DNA from: an uncultured Pseudomonadota bacterium
GTDB taxonomy: Bacteria; Pseudomonadota; Alphaproteobacteria; RF32; CAG-239
Reading direction: 5' to 3'
Assembly (NCBI GenBank): GCA_902761535.1
Contig: CACWKS010000006.1
Coordinates: 1 to 64,000, forward strand
Length of the DNA stretch: 64,000 bases
Shown: positions 34,846 through 46,832 of the stretch, one piece after another
Layout: every line of letters begins with the position of its first letter
How positions within the stretch are numbered: position 1 is the first letter of the stretch
Translations under genes and position numbers: made by a program
Notes under the pieces: model-generated
The model's database searches: none
Told to the model about the DNA's origin: nothing
Seen by the model: the letters and a program-made list of their open reading frames with translations, nothing else

Positions 34846-35807
34846 ATGTCGGGGAATAATTCCTGATTGCGATTTAAACGAATCATTTGTTGTTCAATGG
34901 TTGTACCTAAGTTTAATTTACCGCTTTTAATAATTCCGCGAACCTGATCCCCCTTAAAGCTTATGGGATTAGCCATTAAAAACTGTATAGAAGGTTTTTT
35001 GACGCCTTTACCGTCGAGATGTTGGTATATAACCGATAAAAGTCCGCGGGATAACATATCATAGGCCAATTCTTCACTCATATCACTTGATGCAGCATAT
35101 TTTACCAAAGAACTCAGGGCATCAGTAACATTGTTGGCGTGAATAGTGGAAAAAACCAAATGTCCTGAAATAGAAGCACGCAGCAATTCGCTGGCAGCAT
35201 TAGGGCTACGGATCTCACCGACCATTATATAACGAGGAGCAGATCGTAAAGCTGATTTAATGGACGACCCCCAATCATCTCCTTTAGGTGCTGTTTGGCG
35301 ACATACTCCCAAACCTCCGTTACGTGCTTGATATACACCGCTTAATGGTTGTTCGGCAGGGTTTTCAATGGTATAAGCAAAACCTCCTTCTTCCACAATA
35401 TATTCTTTTAATAGTGATGAAATAAAAGTTGTTTTACCGGATCCGGTGGCTCCGGAACATAAAATTAATCCGGAAGCACGGCGTAACGACAGCATATATT
35501 TAATAAATTCCTGAGGATAACCTAAAGATCGAATAGGGGGAACTGATTCCGGCATGCGGCGTAAGCAGTATAGAACTCCTTGAGATGAAACAGAACGTTC
35601 TGCGCGGAAATATAAACCTTCATAAAAAATTGAATAGCTGGGATCTTCACCGTCGTAGCCTGCTTTGATTTTTTCAAAAAAAACATCAAAATCATCAGGA
35701 ATAAACTCCACCAAGGCATTGGATGTTCTGCTGTCCGGAATATAGGCCTTGCGGTCTTCTTCGGTTATAAAAATATCAGAAAATTTTGTTTCTTTTATGG
35801 TTGGCAT
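34842..35807 (-). CDS. PilT/DotB-like secretion ATPase
   Basis: A 321-aa P-loop ATPase of the type II/IV secretion superfamily. It has an N-terminal domain (about 1-100), Walker A GATGSGKT (119-126), an Asp-box-like IENPAEQP, Walker B-equivalent RYIMVGEIRSPNAASELLRA, and a His-box-like SGHLVFSTIHANN. It looks most like DotB/TraJ or PilT, but no pilin, secretin or Dot/Icm gene is nearby. The neighbour upstream is a small membrane-anchored protein. The machine it powers is unknown. Confidence 0.8.
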   Translation of the reverse strand: MPTIKETKFSDIFITEEDRKAYIPDSRTSNALVEFIPDDFDVFFEKIKAGYDGEDPSYSIFYEGLYFRAERSVSSQGVLYCLRRMPESVPPIRSLGYPQEFIKYMLSLRRASGLILCSGATGSGKTTFISSLLKEYIVEEGGFAYTIENPAEQPLSGVYQARNGGLGVCRQTAPKGDDWGSSIKSALRSAPRYIMVGEIRSPNAASELLRASISGHLVFSTIHANNVTDALSSLVKYAASSDMSEELAYDMLSRGLLSVIYQHLDGKGVKKPSIQFLMANPISFKGDQVRGIIKSGKLNLGTTIEQQMIRLNRNQELFPDI

Positions 35808-35819
35808 GTTATATTTCCT

Positions 35820-36335
35820 TTACATAAACTGTGGTAAAATTTTAGTTATTTTGCTCAGATTATCGCTTATAAGGGTAAATTCTTCAGGGGTAATTGAGCA
35901 TGCAGATAGTTGATCATCTTGTTGTTTTATGATAATTTCTAGAGATGAATTACCTTTTGCAGCCATTTGAATATTATCATCGTGATTTTTTTGCAAGATG
36001 ACACATTTAATCAGATAGCGCAATTTGTCTTCGCAATAATAAAATCTTTGGTCGTTCCAGTCGTGTAACATTAACCATTGTTTAAATATCCAGGGAGATG
36101 TTCCGTTGATTTTGGCCGTCGAGTCATTTAAATATCGTGCAACGTAAGAATTATTTGCTTTAAGCCAAACTGAGATAAAATCATCAAGTTCTTGAGCTGT
36201 AAATAAATGATCAGAGGGCGGAGGTGAGGCATAAGGACGCGAATAACCTATTTTTGAAACAGGTGTGACGAACAGCCAAATCAAGGTCAGCATTGTTATA
36301 ATAAGTATGGATAATTTTCGTAATACTTTTTTCAT
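35820..36335 (-). CDS. Signal-anchored protein of unknown function
   Basis: A 171-aa protein with an N-terminal transmembrane or signal segment (LSILIITMLTLIWLFVTPVS) and a soluble remainder containing FTAQELDDFISVWLKANNSYVARYL and FYYCEDKLRYLIKCVILQ. No family is recognised. It begins directly after the HAD gene and lies 12 bp upstream of the secretion-type ATPase on the same strand, so it may be a partner of that ATPase. Confidence 0.6.
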   Translation of the reverse strand: MKKVLRKLSILIITMLTLIWLFVTPVSKIGYSRPYASPPPSDHLFTAQELDDFISVWLKANNSYVARYLNDSTAKINGTSPWIFKQWLMLHDWNDQRFYYCEDKLRYLIKCVILQKNHDDNIQMAAKGNSSLEIIIKQQDDQLSACSITPEEFTLISDNLSKITKILPQFM

Positions 36336-37196
36336 TTACCAACGCAATTCTGAAATAACACCTTCGGGTTCAACATCAAAACTGTTTGACAGTTCGCGGG
36401 TTTTGGTTACATCTGGAATATATCCTTCGCCAAGATAATTAATGTGACGGCCTTTGGACATAAGGATTGAGGCAACTTGTGCAATAGATGCCATTTTGAT
36501 ATCTGTGGATACATTATCTCCGATGATTACGATTTTGCCGATTTCTCCCAGTCCCTCAAGAGCATATCGCAACATTTCAACATCGGGCTTTCCGACAGTT
36601 ATTACACGCCCGCCCAAAACGGCATAAGCTTCAGCAATTGCACCGGGGGCTAAAGTAAGTTTGCCGTTGCAAAAGCAAGAAGTATCATTACCGGCACAGA
36701 CAAAAGGTAAGCCATAATTTACCGCCTGTTCAATATCGGCACGGTAATTATCCAGTAAATCATTTTCATTTTGAGCTTTTGCCATGAAAAGAAAATGAGC
36801 TTTTTCAATACTATTGACTCTTTCCAAAGGAAGAGAACTCATTATTCCGCTGTATTCTTTATCGCCGATTTGGTAATAGTAGTGTCCGAGAGCTTGATAA
36901 TCACCGGAGGGAAATTTTAATTTATAGTGCAAAACTTCACCAGCAGAGATAATATTGCTGAATATATTAAGAGGAATATTCGAGTCCGATAATTGCTTGG
37001 CAATTTCCGCGATACGTAAACCGGAGTTGCTGATTATGATTATTTTTTTGTGTAGCGAAGCCAGTCGAGTGAGACATTCGGCAGCGGACGGAATAATAAC
37101 AGATCCGTTGTGGATGGCACCATTGTAGCTGAAAACAAAGGTATCGTAGTTATCAGCGATTTTAGATAAGTTGACTATAGGTTTAATCATTTTCAT
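36336..37196 (-). CDS. TIGR01459-like HAD protein with altered catalytic motif I
   Basis: A 286-aa HAD-superfamily class IIA protein, similar to the TIGR01459 family of alphaproteobacteria. Motif II (IIIISNSGLR), the lysine motif (VITVGKPDVEML) and the acidic motif IV (VIIGDNVSTDIKMA) are all present. But motif I reads YDTFVFSYNGAIHNG: the position of the nucleophilic aspartate is S23, and the usual second acidic or aromatic position is N25. The protein may therefore be catalytically inactive. The DNA codons (AGC, AAT) are clear. Start ATG follows AAGGA. Confidence 0.82.
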   Translation of the reverse strand: MKMIKPIVNLSKIADNYDTFVFSYNGAIHNGSVIIPSAAECLTRLASLHKKIIIISNSGLRIAEIAKQLSDSNIPLNIFSNIISAGEVLHYKLKFPSGDYQALGHYYYQIGDKEYSGIMSSLPLERVNSIEKAHFLFMAKAQNENDLLDNYRADIEQAVNYGLPFVCAGNDTSCFCNGKLTLAPGAIAEAYAVLGGRVITVGKPDVEMLRYALEGLGEIGKIVIIGDNVSTDIKMASIAQVASILMSKGRHINYLGEGYIPDVTKTRELSNSFDVEPEGVISELRW

Positions 37197-37282
37197 TATG
37201 AAATTATCCTTGATTTCAATAACAATTTGATTTGAGTATAATTTATTTGTTTTAATAATAGATTAAAAAAAATATTTTGTAA

Positions 37283-38005
37283 TCAATTTTTGATAAAATT
37301 TTGCAAATTTTGTTGGATATGAAAAATTATTTCTTCTTCGGGAATAGATTTTAAGACAGATATTTGCCTGATAAAATCGGGAATATCGCAATAATCGCTT
37401 TGAAAAGGAGCATCACTTTCCGTTAACAGGCGTTCAAGAGGAACGGTGCGAATGATTTCATTTGCCCGCGGACGAAGTAAAATCTTGGGATTAAGCGATA
37501 TATAGGCATTGTTGCGCAGTAATAAATCTAAAAAATTCATAGAGCCGTAAAATGAGTGTATCATATAAGGTGTGGTAATTTCTTTAATGAGTCCGGCAAA
37601 AATATCCTCGGAGTGTATCAAATGAATATTGAGAGGTTTGTGCAATTTGCTTGCCAATTTGATATGCTCGCGGAATATTGATGTTTGTTTAGCGAGATTA
37701 TTGCCTTTTAAGCGGTCGATTCCACATTCACCAATGATGCTTTGAGGATATTTTAAGAGATAAGTGCGAAGTTGTTCGAGCCAATTGTCGGTGATTTTAT
37801 CAAGATACCACGGGTGAATGCCAAAAGCCGGTATAATCAAATCGGAGGCGAGGGTTGTCAAACGAGCAACTTCAGCAAAATCGGCAGGTTGTGAGGATAC
37901 GCAAATTAATTTAGCAAAATCGTTATTCCGCAGTTCAGAAATAATTTGCTGCGTATTTTTTGTTTTATAATCTTGCAAATGAATATGAGAATCTGTAAAT
38001 TGCAT
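37283..38005 (-). CDS. Second TatD-family hydrolase
   Basis: A 240-aa TatD-like protein, distinct from the one at 28753. Metal ligands are visible in DSHIHLQDYK (HIH at 7-9), IIGECGIDRLKG (Glu), LNIHLIHSED, MIHSFYGS and ESDAPFQSD. It is more divergent than the operon copy, with QPADFAEVARL in place of the usual segment. It is divergently arranged with alr, whose start is 42 bp away. Confidence 0.85.
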   Translation of the reverse strand: MQFTDSHIHLQDYKTKNTQQIISELRNNDFAKLICVSSQPADFAEVARLTTLASDLIIPAFGIHPWYLDKITDNWLEQLRTYLLKYPQSIIGECGIDRLKGNNLAKQTSIFREHIKLASKLHKPLNIHLIHSEDIFAGLIKEITTPYMIHSFYGSMNFLDLLLRNNAYISLNPKILLRPRANEIIRTVPLERLLTESDAPFQSDYCDIPDFIRQISVLKSIPEEEIIFHIQQNLQNFIKN

Positions 38006-38046
38006 AGTAGTGATATAAGGTTAAATTTTTATGATTGTAGGTTAAA

Positions 38047-39138
38047 ATGAGTATTTTTACAAGAGCTATTTTGGAAATTAACTTAAATAATTTGTTGGAT
38101 AATTATAAGGTGTTGCAAGAGATTGCCGGTTCGGCGACAGGTGCGGCAGTTATAAAAGATGATGCTTATGGTTTGGGAGCGGAACGGGTAGCAGATGTGC
38201 TTTATAATAAGGCCGGTGTGAGATGTTTTTTTGCGGCCCATGCGATGGAAGCTTTACCGATAGTGCAGAAATACCGCGATGTTACGGTGTACATTTTACA
38301 GGGAATAGGCGAAGATTCGGCGAATATTTTCAGGGATAATCCGCAGATTGTGCCGGTAATTTGTTCTAAAGAGATGTTGCAATATTGGAAAGACTTAAAA
38401 ATTACTGATCGAAAGCCGGCAATACAAGTGGAAACAGGATTGAATCGCTTGGGTTTCAGGGAAGCTGATTTGGCTGAGTTGAGTATAGATGATTTGGCAT
38501 TGTTCGGTTTGGTGATGTCACATTTGGCTTGTGGTGATGAAAAAGATCATTTTATGAATGAATATCAGTTGAATAATTTTGAAAGAATTAAAGCAAAATA
38601 TTTTCCGAATATTCCGGCATCATTGGCGGCTTCGGACGGAGTGTTTTTAGGTAAAAAATTTCAGCAAAACATAGTGCGTTTGGGGGCGGCAATGTATGGT
38701 ATTAATACCGCACCGTATCGGCCGAATCAGATGAAAAATGTGGTTACGGTAAAAGCTCCGGTTTTACAGGTTACCGATTTGGCAAAAGGTGAATTTGTCG
38801 GGTATTCGGCAACTTATCGGGCAGCGGGAAAGCGCAGAATAGCGATTGTTTCCATAGGATACGGCGACGGAGTTCCGAGGAGCCTGTCAAATGTCGGTAA
38901 AGTGTTTTTTAAGACAGCCAAAGGGATGGAAGAAGCGCGAATTATAGGCAGGGTTTCGATGGATAATATTATTTGCGATGTTACTAATGTAAGTAAACTT
39001 GAAGTCGGTGATTGGGCGGTTTTAGCAAGTGATTTTTATACATTGGATGATATGGCGCGTGATGCCGGCACCATATCTTATGAGATTATGTCACGTTTGG
39101 GTAAGAATAAGCGGTTTGTGAGAAGGTATATAGGATAA
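38047..39138 (+). CDS. alr: Alanine racemase
   Basis: A 363-aa PLP-dependent enzyme that supplies D-alanine for peptidoglycan. The PLP lysine is in AAVIKDDAYGLGAERV (K37), the second-site tyrosine region is SIGYGDGVPRSL, and there is a RLGAAMYGINT strand and a SYEIMSRLG end. Normal length. A strong terminator follows and is duplicated 1.4 kb downstream. Confidence 0.95.
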   Translation: MSIFTRAILEINLNNLLDNYKVLQEIAGSATGAAVIKDDAYGLGAERVADVLYNKAGVRCFFAAHAMEALPIVQKYRDVTVYILQGIGEDSANIFRDNPQIVPVICSKEMLQYWKDLKITDRKPAIQVETGLNRLGFREADLAELSIDDLALFGLVMSHLACGDEKDHFMNEYQLNNFERIKAKYFPNIPASLAASDGVFLGKKFQQNIVRLGAAMYGINTAPYRPNQMKNVVTVKAPVLQVTDLAKGEFVGYSATYRAAGKRRIAIVSIGYGDGVPRSLSNVGKVFFKTAKGMEEARIIGRVSMDNIICDVTNVSKLEVGDWAVLASDFYTLDDMARDAGTISYEIMSRLGKNKRFVRRYIG

Positions 39139-39140
39139 GC

Positions 39141-39183
39141 AATAAAAAACCGTCGCAAGGACGGTTTTTTTTATTGGCGGGAG
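39141..39183. repeat. Copy 1 of terminator plus tRNA-Asp 3' end
   Basis: The alr terminator (stem 39144-39154 with 39160-39170) continues into tggcgggag (39175-39183), the complement of the last bases of tRNA-Asp. The same sequence, apart from two extra A residues, occurs at 40522-40565 where the intact tRNA begins. The two copies bracket a 1.4-kb accessory segment. Confidence 0.85.
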
Positions 39184-39320
39184 CAATTAGTCATATTACG
39201 AACCGAACATTACGCTGAAATAATGAAAATTGGTGAACTACGAAAGTATTTTCCTGAGGTTGATAAATACTTTTAAAATGGTTTATCGGATATTTTGATT
39301 TAAATTTACGAAAATTATGA

Positions 39321-39326
39321 TATAAT
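39321..39326 (+). promoter_or_regulatory. Putative -10 box (TATAAT)
   Basis: A perfect TATAAT lies 32 bp before the start of the transglutaminase-like gene. A TTGATT occurs about 20 bp upstream of it, which is longer than ideal spacing, so only the -10 box is supported. Confidence 0.35.
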
Positions 39327-39357
39327 GTTATTAACAAGATAAGTAGGAGCAAATTTC

Positions 39358-40152
39358 ATGAATTTTGAAAAACTGAATGAAATTAGTTGTCGTATTGATA
39401 ATATACAAAATAATGATAAAATTTTAATCGGAGGTTCTTTTTATGGCAAATTAGACCTTGCTGTTACGGCTGACACGGAAAATTTTGAACACTTCTTTAA
39501 GACTGTTGAATTGAATGCTAAAAATTTTGAAAATAATGATAGCATGAAAAAGTGGTTAAATAATATTGCTCCAAACTTTGACGCTAAACTTTTTGCACAT
39601 TTGTATGCGTTTGATAATATTTTAAGAAAAATATATCCTAACATGTCCTCTAATGTCTCAAAAAGACAGAGCTTTTATGATGAAGACGGAAGTAAAAAAT
39701 TATCCCAATCTTTTAGTGAGGGTGTATGCCAATGTGCAGAAATTTCTGTTTTGGCACAAACCTATTTGCAAAGCCAAGGCTTTGAATCAAAATATTTCGG
39801 TGGTGAATTATTACGCAAGCCAACAGAAGAATTTGGAGAACCTCATAGTTTTATTTCTATTAAAACGGATAAAGATGAGTATTTTTATGATCCCGCAAAT
39901 CCGACAATAAGTTCTGGTATGCTGTTGCCAAGAATATCAACAATAGAAGCAACCCCAACTCAAAAAAAACAATTTGAAAACAAGATACATACAACAAGTG
40001 AAAGACGAAATTGTGCATTTCTAGAAGCAAGGGATATATTCACAAAATCCTCTTGGTATTATGGCTGTGGTGATGGATTTAATATTTTTCCTTCTTTTAT
40101 TTTTTCTAAAAACAACACTCAGAAACAACCTTCATCCGAAAAGACTTTATAA
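39358..40152 (+). CDS. Transglutaminase-like cysteine protease-fold protein
   Basis: A 264-aa protein in the tRNA-Asp insert. The central part fits the transglutaminase core: SEGVCQCAEISVLAQTYLQ (C124, followed by a helix), EPHSFISIK (H163) and YFYDPANP (D178), giving a C-H-D triad in the right order. The N-terminal 110 residues and the C-terminal 80 residues have no recognised domain. There is no signal peptide. AT-rich coding and its position suggest recent acquisition. It could be an effector, a toxin or a protein-modifying enzyme; nothing decides between them. Ribosome site AGGAG. Confidence 0.6.
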   Translation: MNFEKLNEISCRIDNIQNNDKILIGGSFYGKLDLAVTADTENFEHFFKTVELNAKNFENNDSMKKWLNNIAPNFDAKLFAHLYAFDNILRKIYPNMSSNVSKRQSFYDEDGSKKLSQSFSEGVCQCAEISVLAQTYLQSQGFESKYFGGELLRKPTEEFGEPHSFISIKTDKDEYFYDPANPTISSGMLLPRISTIEATPTQKKQFENKIHTTSERRNCAFLEARDIFTKSSWYYGCGDGFNIFPSFIFSKNNTQKQPSSEKTL

Positions 40153-40265
40153 TTTTTATCCTCGTATTTTTCTTGGCTGTAAAGAATAAATTCTATGAAG
40201 AATTTGAAAAATGTTCGAGTTATGACTCCAATCGCTCGTAAACTAGTTTTCGGCACTCAGGCAAC

Positions 40266-40294
40266 AAAAAAGCCTGCACAAAGCAGGCTTTTTT
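40266..40294. terminator. Intrinsic terminator inside the tRNA-Asp insert
   Basis: A 12-bp stem (40266-40277 with 40283-40294), ending in a T-run, lies directly before a second partial copy of the tRNA-Asp 3' end. Its stem sequence differs from the terminator copies at 39144 and 40524. Confidence 0.8.
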
Positions 40295-40296
40295 AA

Positions 40297-40315
40297 TGGC
40301 GGGAGTGACGGGGCT
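40297..40315 (-). repeat. Copy 2 of tRNA-Asp 3' end (19 bp)
   Basis: tggcgggagtgacggggct matches the first 19 bases of the tRNA-Asp locus (40557-40575, complement of the 3' end including CCA) and then diverges. It is a typical truncated tRNA 3' end left by integration at a tRNA gene. Confidence 0.85.
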
Positions 40316-40319
40316 TTTC

Positions 40320-40520
40320 TTGCTTGTAAATTCGCTTTTTTTTACAAAAAAGCTCATTAACTTCGCTTCGGTCACCGCTTTTGTAATGTTTGTTGCGCTT
40401 CGTTTACACTAGCTTACAAACTAACAAAAGCGTAAGCTGTGTCGAAAATTGTTTTACCAAAACAATTTTCTTCCTCGCTCCGCGACATACGGTCGCGGTT
40501 TCAAGCCGGTCTTTCAAACC
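40320..40520. other. Non-coding stretch with nested inverted repeats
   Basis: Between the two tRNA 3'-end copies lie three clean inverted repeats: 40376-40384 with 40424-40432 (9 bp), 40444-40455 with 40459-40470 (12 bp, 3-nt loop), and 40480-40486 with 40492-40498 (7 bp). No gene with a ribosome site was found. Confidence 0.6.
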
Positions 40521-40523
40521 AAT

Positions 40524-40554
40524 AAAAAAAACCGTCGCAAGGACGGTTTTTTTT
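40524..40554 (-). terminator. Terminator downstream of tRNA-Asp (copy 3)
   Basis: Stem 40524-40536 with 40542-40554, identical in core to the alr terminator at 39144. On the minus strand it follows the tRNA by three bases and can end its transcript. Confidence 0.8.
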
Positions 40555-40556
40555 AT

Positions 40557-40633
40557 TGGCGGGAGTGACGGGGCTCGAACCCGCGACCTTCTGCGTGACA
40601 GGCAGACGCTCTAACCAACTGAGCTACACCCCC
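40557..40633 (-). tRNA. tRNA-Asp (anticodon GTC)
   Basis: On the minus strand the sequence begins GGGGGTGTAGCTCAG and folds into a full cloverleaf. Its 7-bp acceptor stem (GGGGGTG with CACTCCC, one G-U pair), D arm, anticodon arm TCTGC-CTGTCAC-GCAGA and TTCGAGC T-loop are all complete. The anticodon is GTC, hence aspartate. Discriminator G and an encoded CCA end at 40557. Its 3' end is repeated twice upstream in the window. Confidence 0.97.
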
Positions 40634-40815
40634 AAAGGTGATTATCCTTATAAACATTAAAAAAATTAATTGCAAGTATTTTTTTTGAATTTTCATAATT
40701 TATTCACTTTTTAGTGTTATAATTAAGAAAAATGTGCACATAAAACCGATTATATACTTTATTTTTTATAAGGTATCGTTAGATTGGTTGAGTTTGGAAC
40801 AAAAGGAATTGATTA

Positions 40816-42225
40816 ATGGTCAAGATGCCGGTCATAAATAATCATCGGATGGTAGGGGTTTGCTATTTTTGTGCGATAATAGCAGCTTTTGTTCTTTCGT
40901 TGGTTCATAATAATCGAGTTGAGGCTTCAACCGATTCTAAAGATTATTTTGCCTACCTAATGGAATCGGATAATGAAATTGTTAATGAAACAGATGAAGG
41001 TGCGGTAACTAACGATGATTTTGCCGATGATATTCAGGATAATATCAAGGCGATGTTTGAAGTCGTTGATAATATGGTCAAATACGAAAATGTTGAAAAA
41101 GTGCTTGAGGTGCAAAAAGGCGACACGCTTATTTCCGTTTTGACCAAAGCCGGAATTACTCGTGAAGCTGCCAATAAAATTTATTATTCCATTAAATCGG
41201 ATTTTAATCCTAACTCTTTGAAAATCGGTCAAAAAATTAAGACAATTGTGTCGGTTAATACCCAAGATTCTACCATTCCGGCCGAGCTTAATTATATGGT
41301 AATTGATATAAATGCCGGCGAAAGAGTTATTACGGCACGTAATCATGATAAATTTGAGACTTTTATTGAACAAGACGAGCTTTTGGATAAAACCAATGCG
41401 TTACAAGGTGTAATTAATGGTAATTTATCAAAGTCAATGCAAAATGTCGGTGTGCCGATGCGAGCGGTAAATAATTTCATTAATTTGTTTGCCTACGCGG
41501 TTGATTTTAAACGTGATGTTAAAAAAGGTGATAAGTTTGAGATTGTTTATGAGAGCCAAGTTACTAAAGATGATAAGCTGATTAAATGCGGTAAGATTAT
41601 TTATGCCGGATTGGTGTTGCGCAAACAAAAAATTGCTTTATATCGTTATGAAGACAACAAAGGCGGGGTTGATTATTATACTCCGGGCGGTCAGGCTTTG
41701 AAACGCACTTTGGATCGCAAACCTTTGGCTTTTCGTAATGCTCGGATATCTTCGCCGTTCGGACGCAGATTACATCCTATTTTGAAAAAACATGTCATTC
41801 ATTGGGGAGTTGATTATGCGGCTCCGCAGGGAACACCTATTTATGCCGGAGGTGACGGAGTCGTGCAAGCGGCAAAATATAACGGCGGTTACGGTAATTA
41901 TATAAAAATTCGCCATAATTCGGAATTTTCAACCGCTTACGGGCATATGAGCCGCTTTGCCAAAGGTATGCGTCCGGGGGTTAGAGTTACTCAAGGGCAG
42001 ATTATCGGTTATGTCGGTTCTACCGGACGGTCAACCGGACCGCATTTACACTATGAAGTTATTCAAAATGGTAAACGCGTTAATCCGCGCACGATTAAAG
42101 CTTCAACCGGTGAGAACTTGAGCGGTCAGGCTTTGAACAAATTTAAGCAAAAAGTTGATCAGGTTAATAAACAATATGTTGATGCTTTTTCCGGTCAGGC
42201 AACTGCTAAATTGGCACAGAAATAA
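40816..42225 (+). CDS. M23-family peptidoglycan endopeptidase with LysM-like domain
   Basis: A 469-aa protein with one N-terminal membrane helix (VCYFCAIIAAFVLSLV). It has a LysM/OapA-like segment (KVLEVQKGDTLISVLTKAG to LKIGQKIKTI, about 96-143), an intermediate domain, and a C-terminal lysostaphin-type M23 domain. Zinc ligands are H329 and D333 (HWGVD) and H412 in HLH (410-412), with H377 in YGHMSRF. All catalytic residues are present, so it is probably an active endopeptidase rather than an EnvC-like activator. Confidence 0.9.
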   Translation: MVKMPVINNHRMVGVCYFCAIIAAFVLSLVHNNRVEASTDSKDYFAYLMESDNEIVNETDEGAVTNDDFADDIQDNIKAMFEVVDNMVKYENVEKVLEVQKGDTLISVLTKAGITREAANKIYYSIKSDFNPNSLKIGQKIKTIVSVNTQDSTIPAELNYMVIDINAGERVITARNHDKFETFIEQDELLDKTNALQGVINGNLSKSMQNVGVPMRAVNNFINLFAYAVDFKRDVKKGDKFEIVYESQVTKDDKLIKCGKIIYAGLVLRKQKIALYRYEDNKGGVDYYTPGGQALKRTLDRKPLAFRNARISSPFGRRLHPILKKHVIHWGVDYAAPQGTPIYAGGDGVVQAAKYNGGYGNYIKIRHNSEFSTAYGHMSRFAKGMRPGVRVTQGQIIGYVGSTGRSTGPHLHYEVIQNGKRVNPRTIKASTGENLSGQALNKFKQKVDQVNKQYVDAFSGQATAKLAQK

Positions 42226-42392
42226 GACTACAATAACAGATAGCTAATGTTACTTTTTTTTAATAAAAAAGTAATAAAAAACGAACGTTTAAATCAACTA
42301 GATTGAAAAGAAAAATTTTAGATAAAAAACAAAGTAACGTATTTTGATTCTTAAGGTCTAAACAGCTATTTAATAATTTCTCAAAAAAGTGC

Positions 42393-42420
42393 TTGCTTTT
42401 AATAAAAATTGTGCTATGAA
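42393..42420 (+). promoter_or_regulatory. Candidate promoter of rpoB-rpoC
   Basis: TTGCTT (42393-42398) and TATGAA (42415-42420) are separated by 16 bp, in the 412-bp gap before rpoB. The start site would give a leader of about 210 nt. The leader has a weak GC hairpin near 42557-42577 but no T-run terminator after it. Nothing else was recognised in this gap except a weak AT-rich hairpin at 42250-42274. Confidence 0.4.
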
Positions 42421-42637
42421 TCGCGCGTGTTTAAACATAAGATAATGCATTATTATTCACAGGCTTATTCCAATCAAATCAATGGTTTGTGCGGGGTAGC
42501 ATCTTAAAGCGAATCGCGAAAAAAGAATCGTTTTTTTTATTTATATAAAAATTGTTGTAACCTCTCGCGTGCGGGGTTTAGGCTTTGAGTCTAATGGTAT
42601 TGGCGCGGGATTTTTAGCTAAAAAGGAATATAATACT

Positions 42638-46813
<4,176 letters not shown>

Positions 46814-46832
46814 GTTAGAGGAGTTAGTATAA

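Noticed and set aside
40390-40614. 74-codon ORF reading through the tRNA-Asp antisense and ending GARTRDLLRDRQTL
   Set aside because: This is the translation of the complement of a tRNA gene, a known false call. It has no ribosome site.
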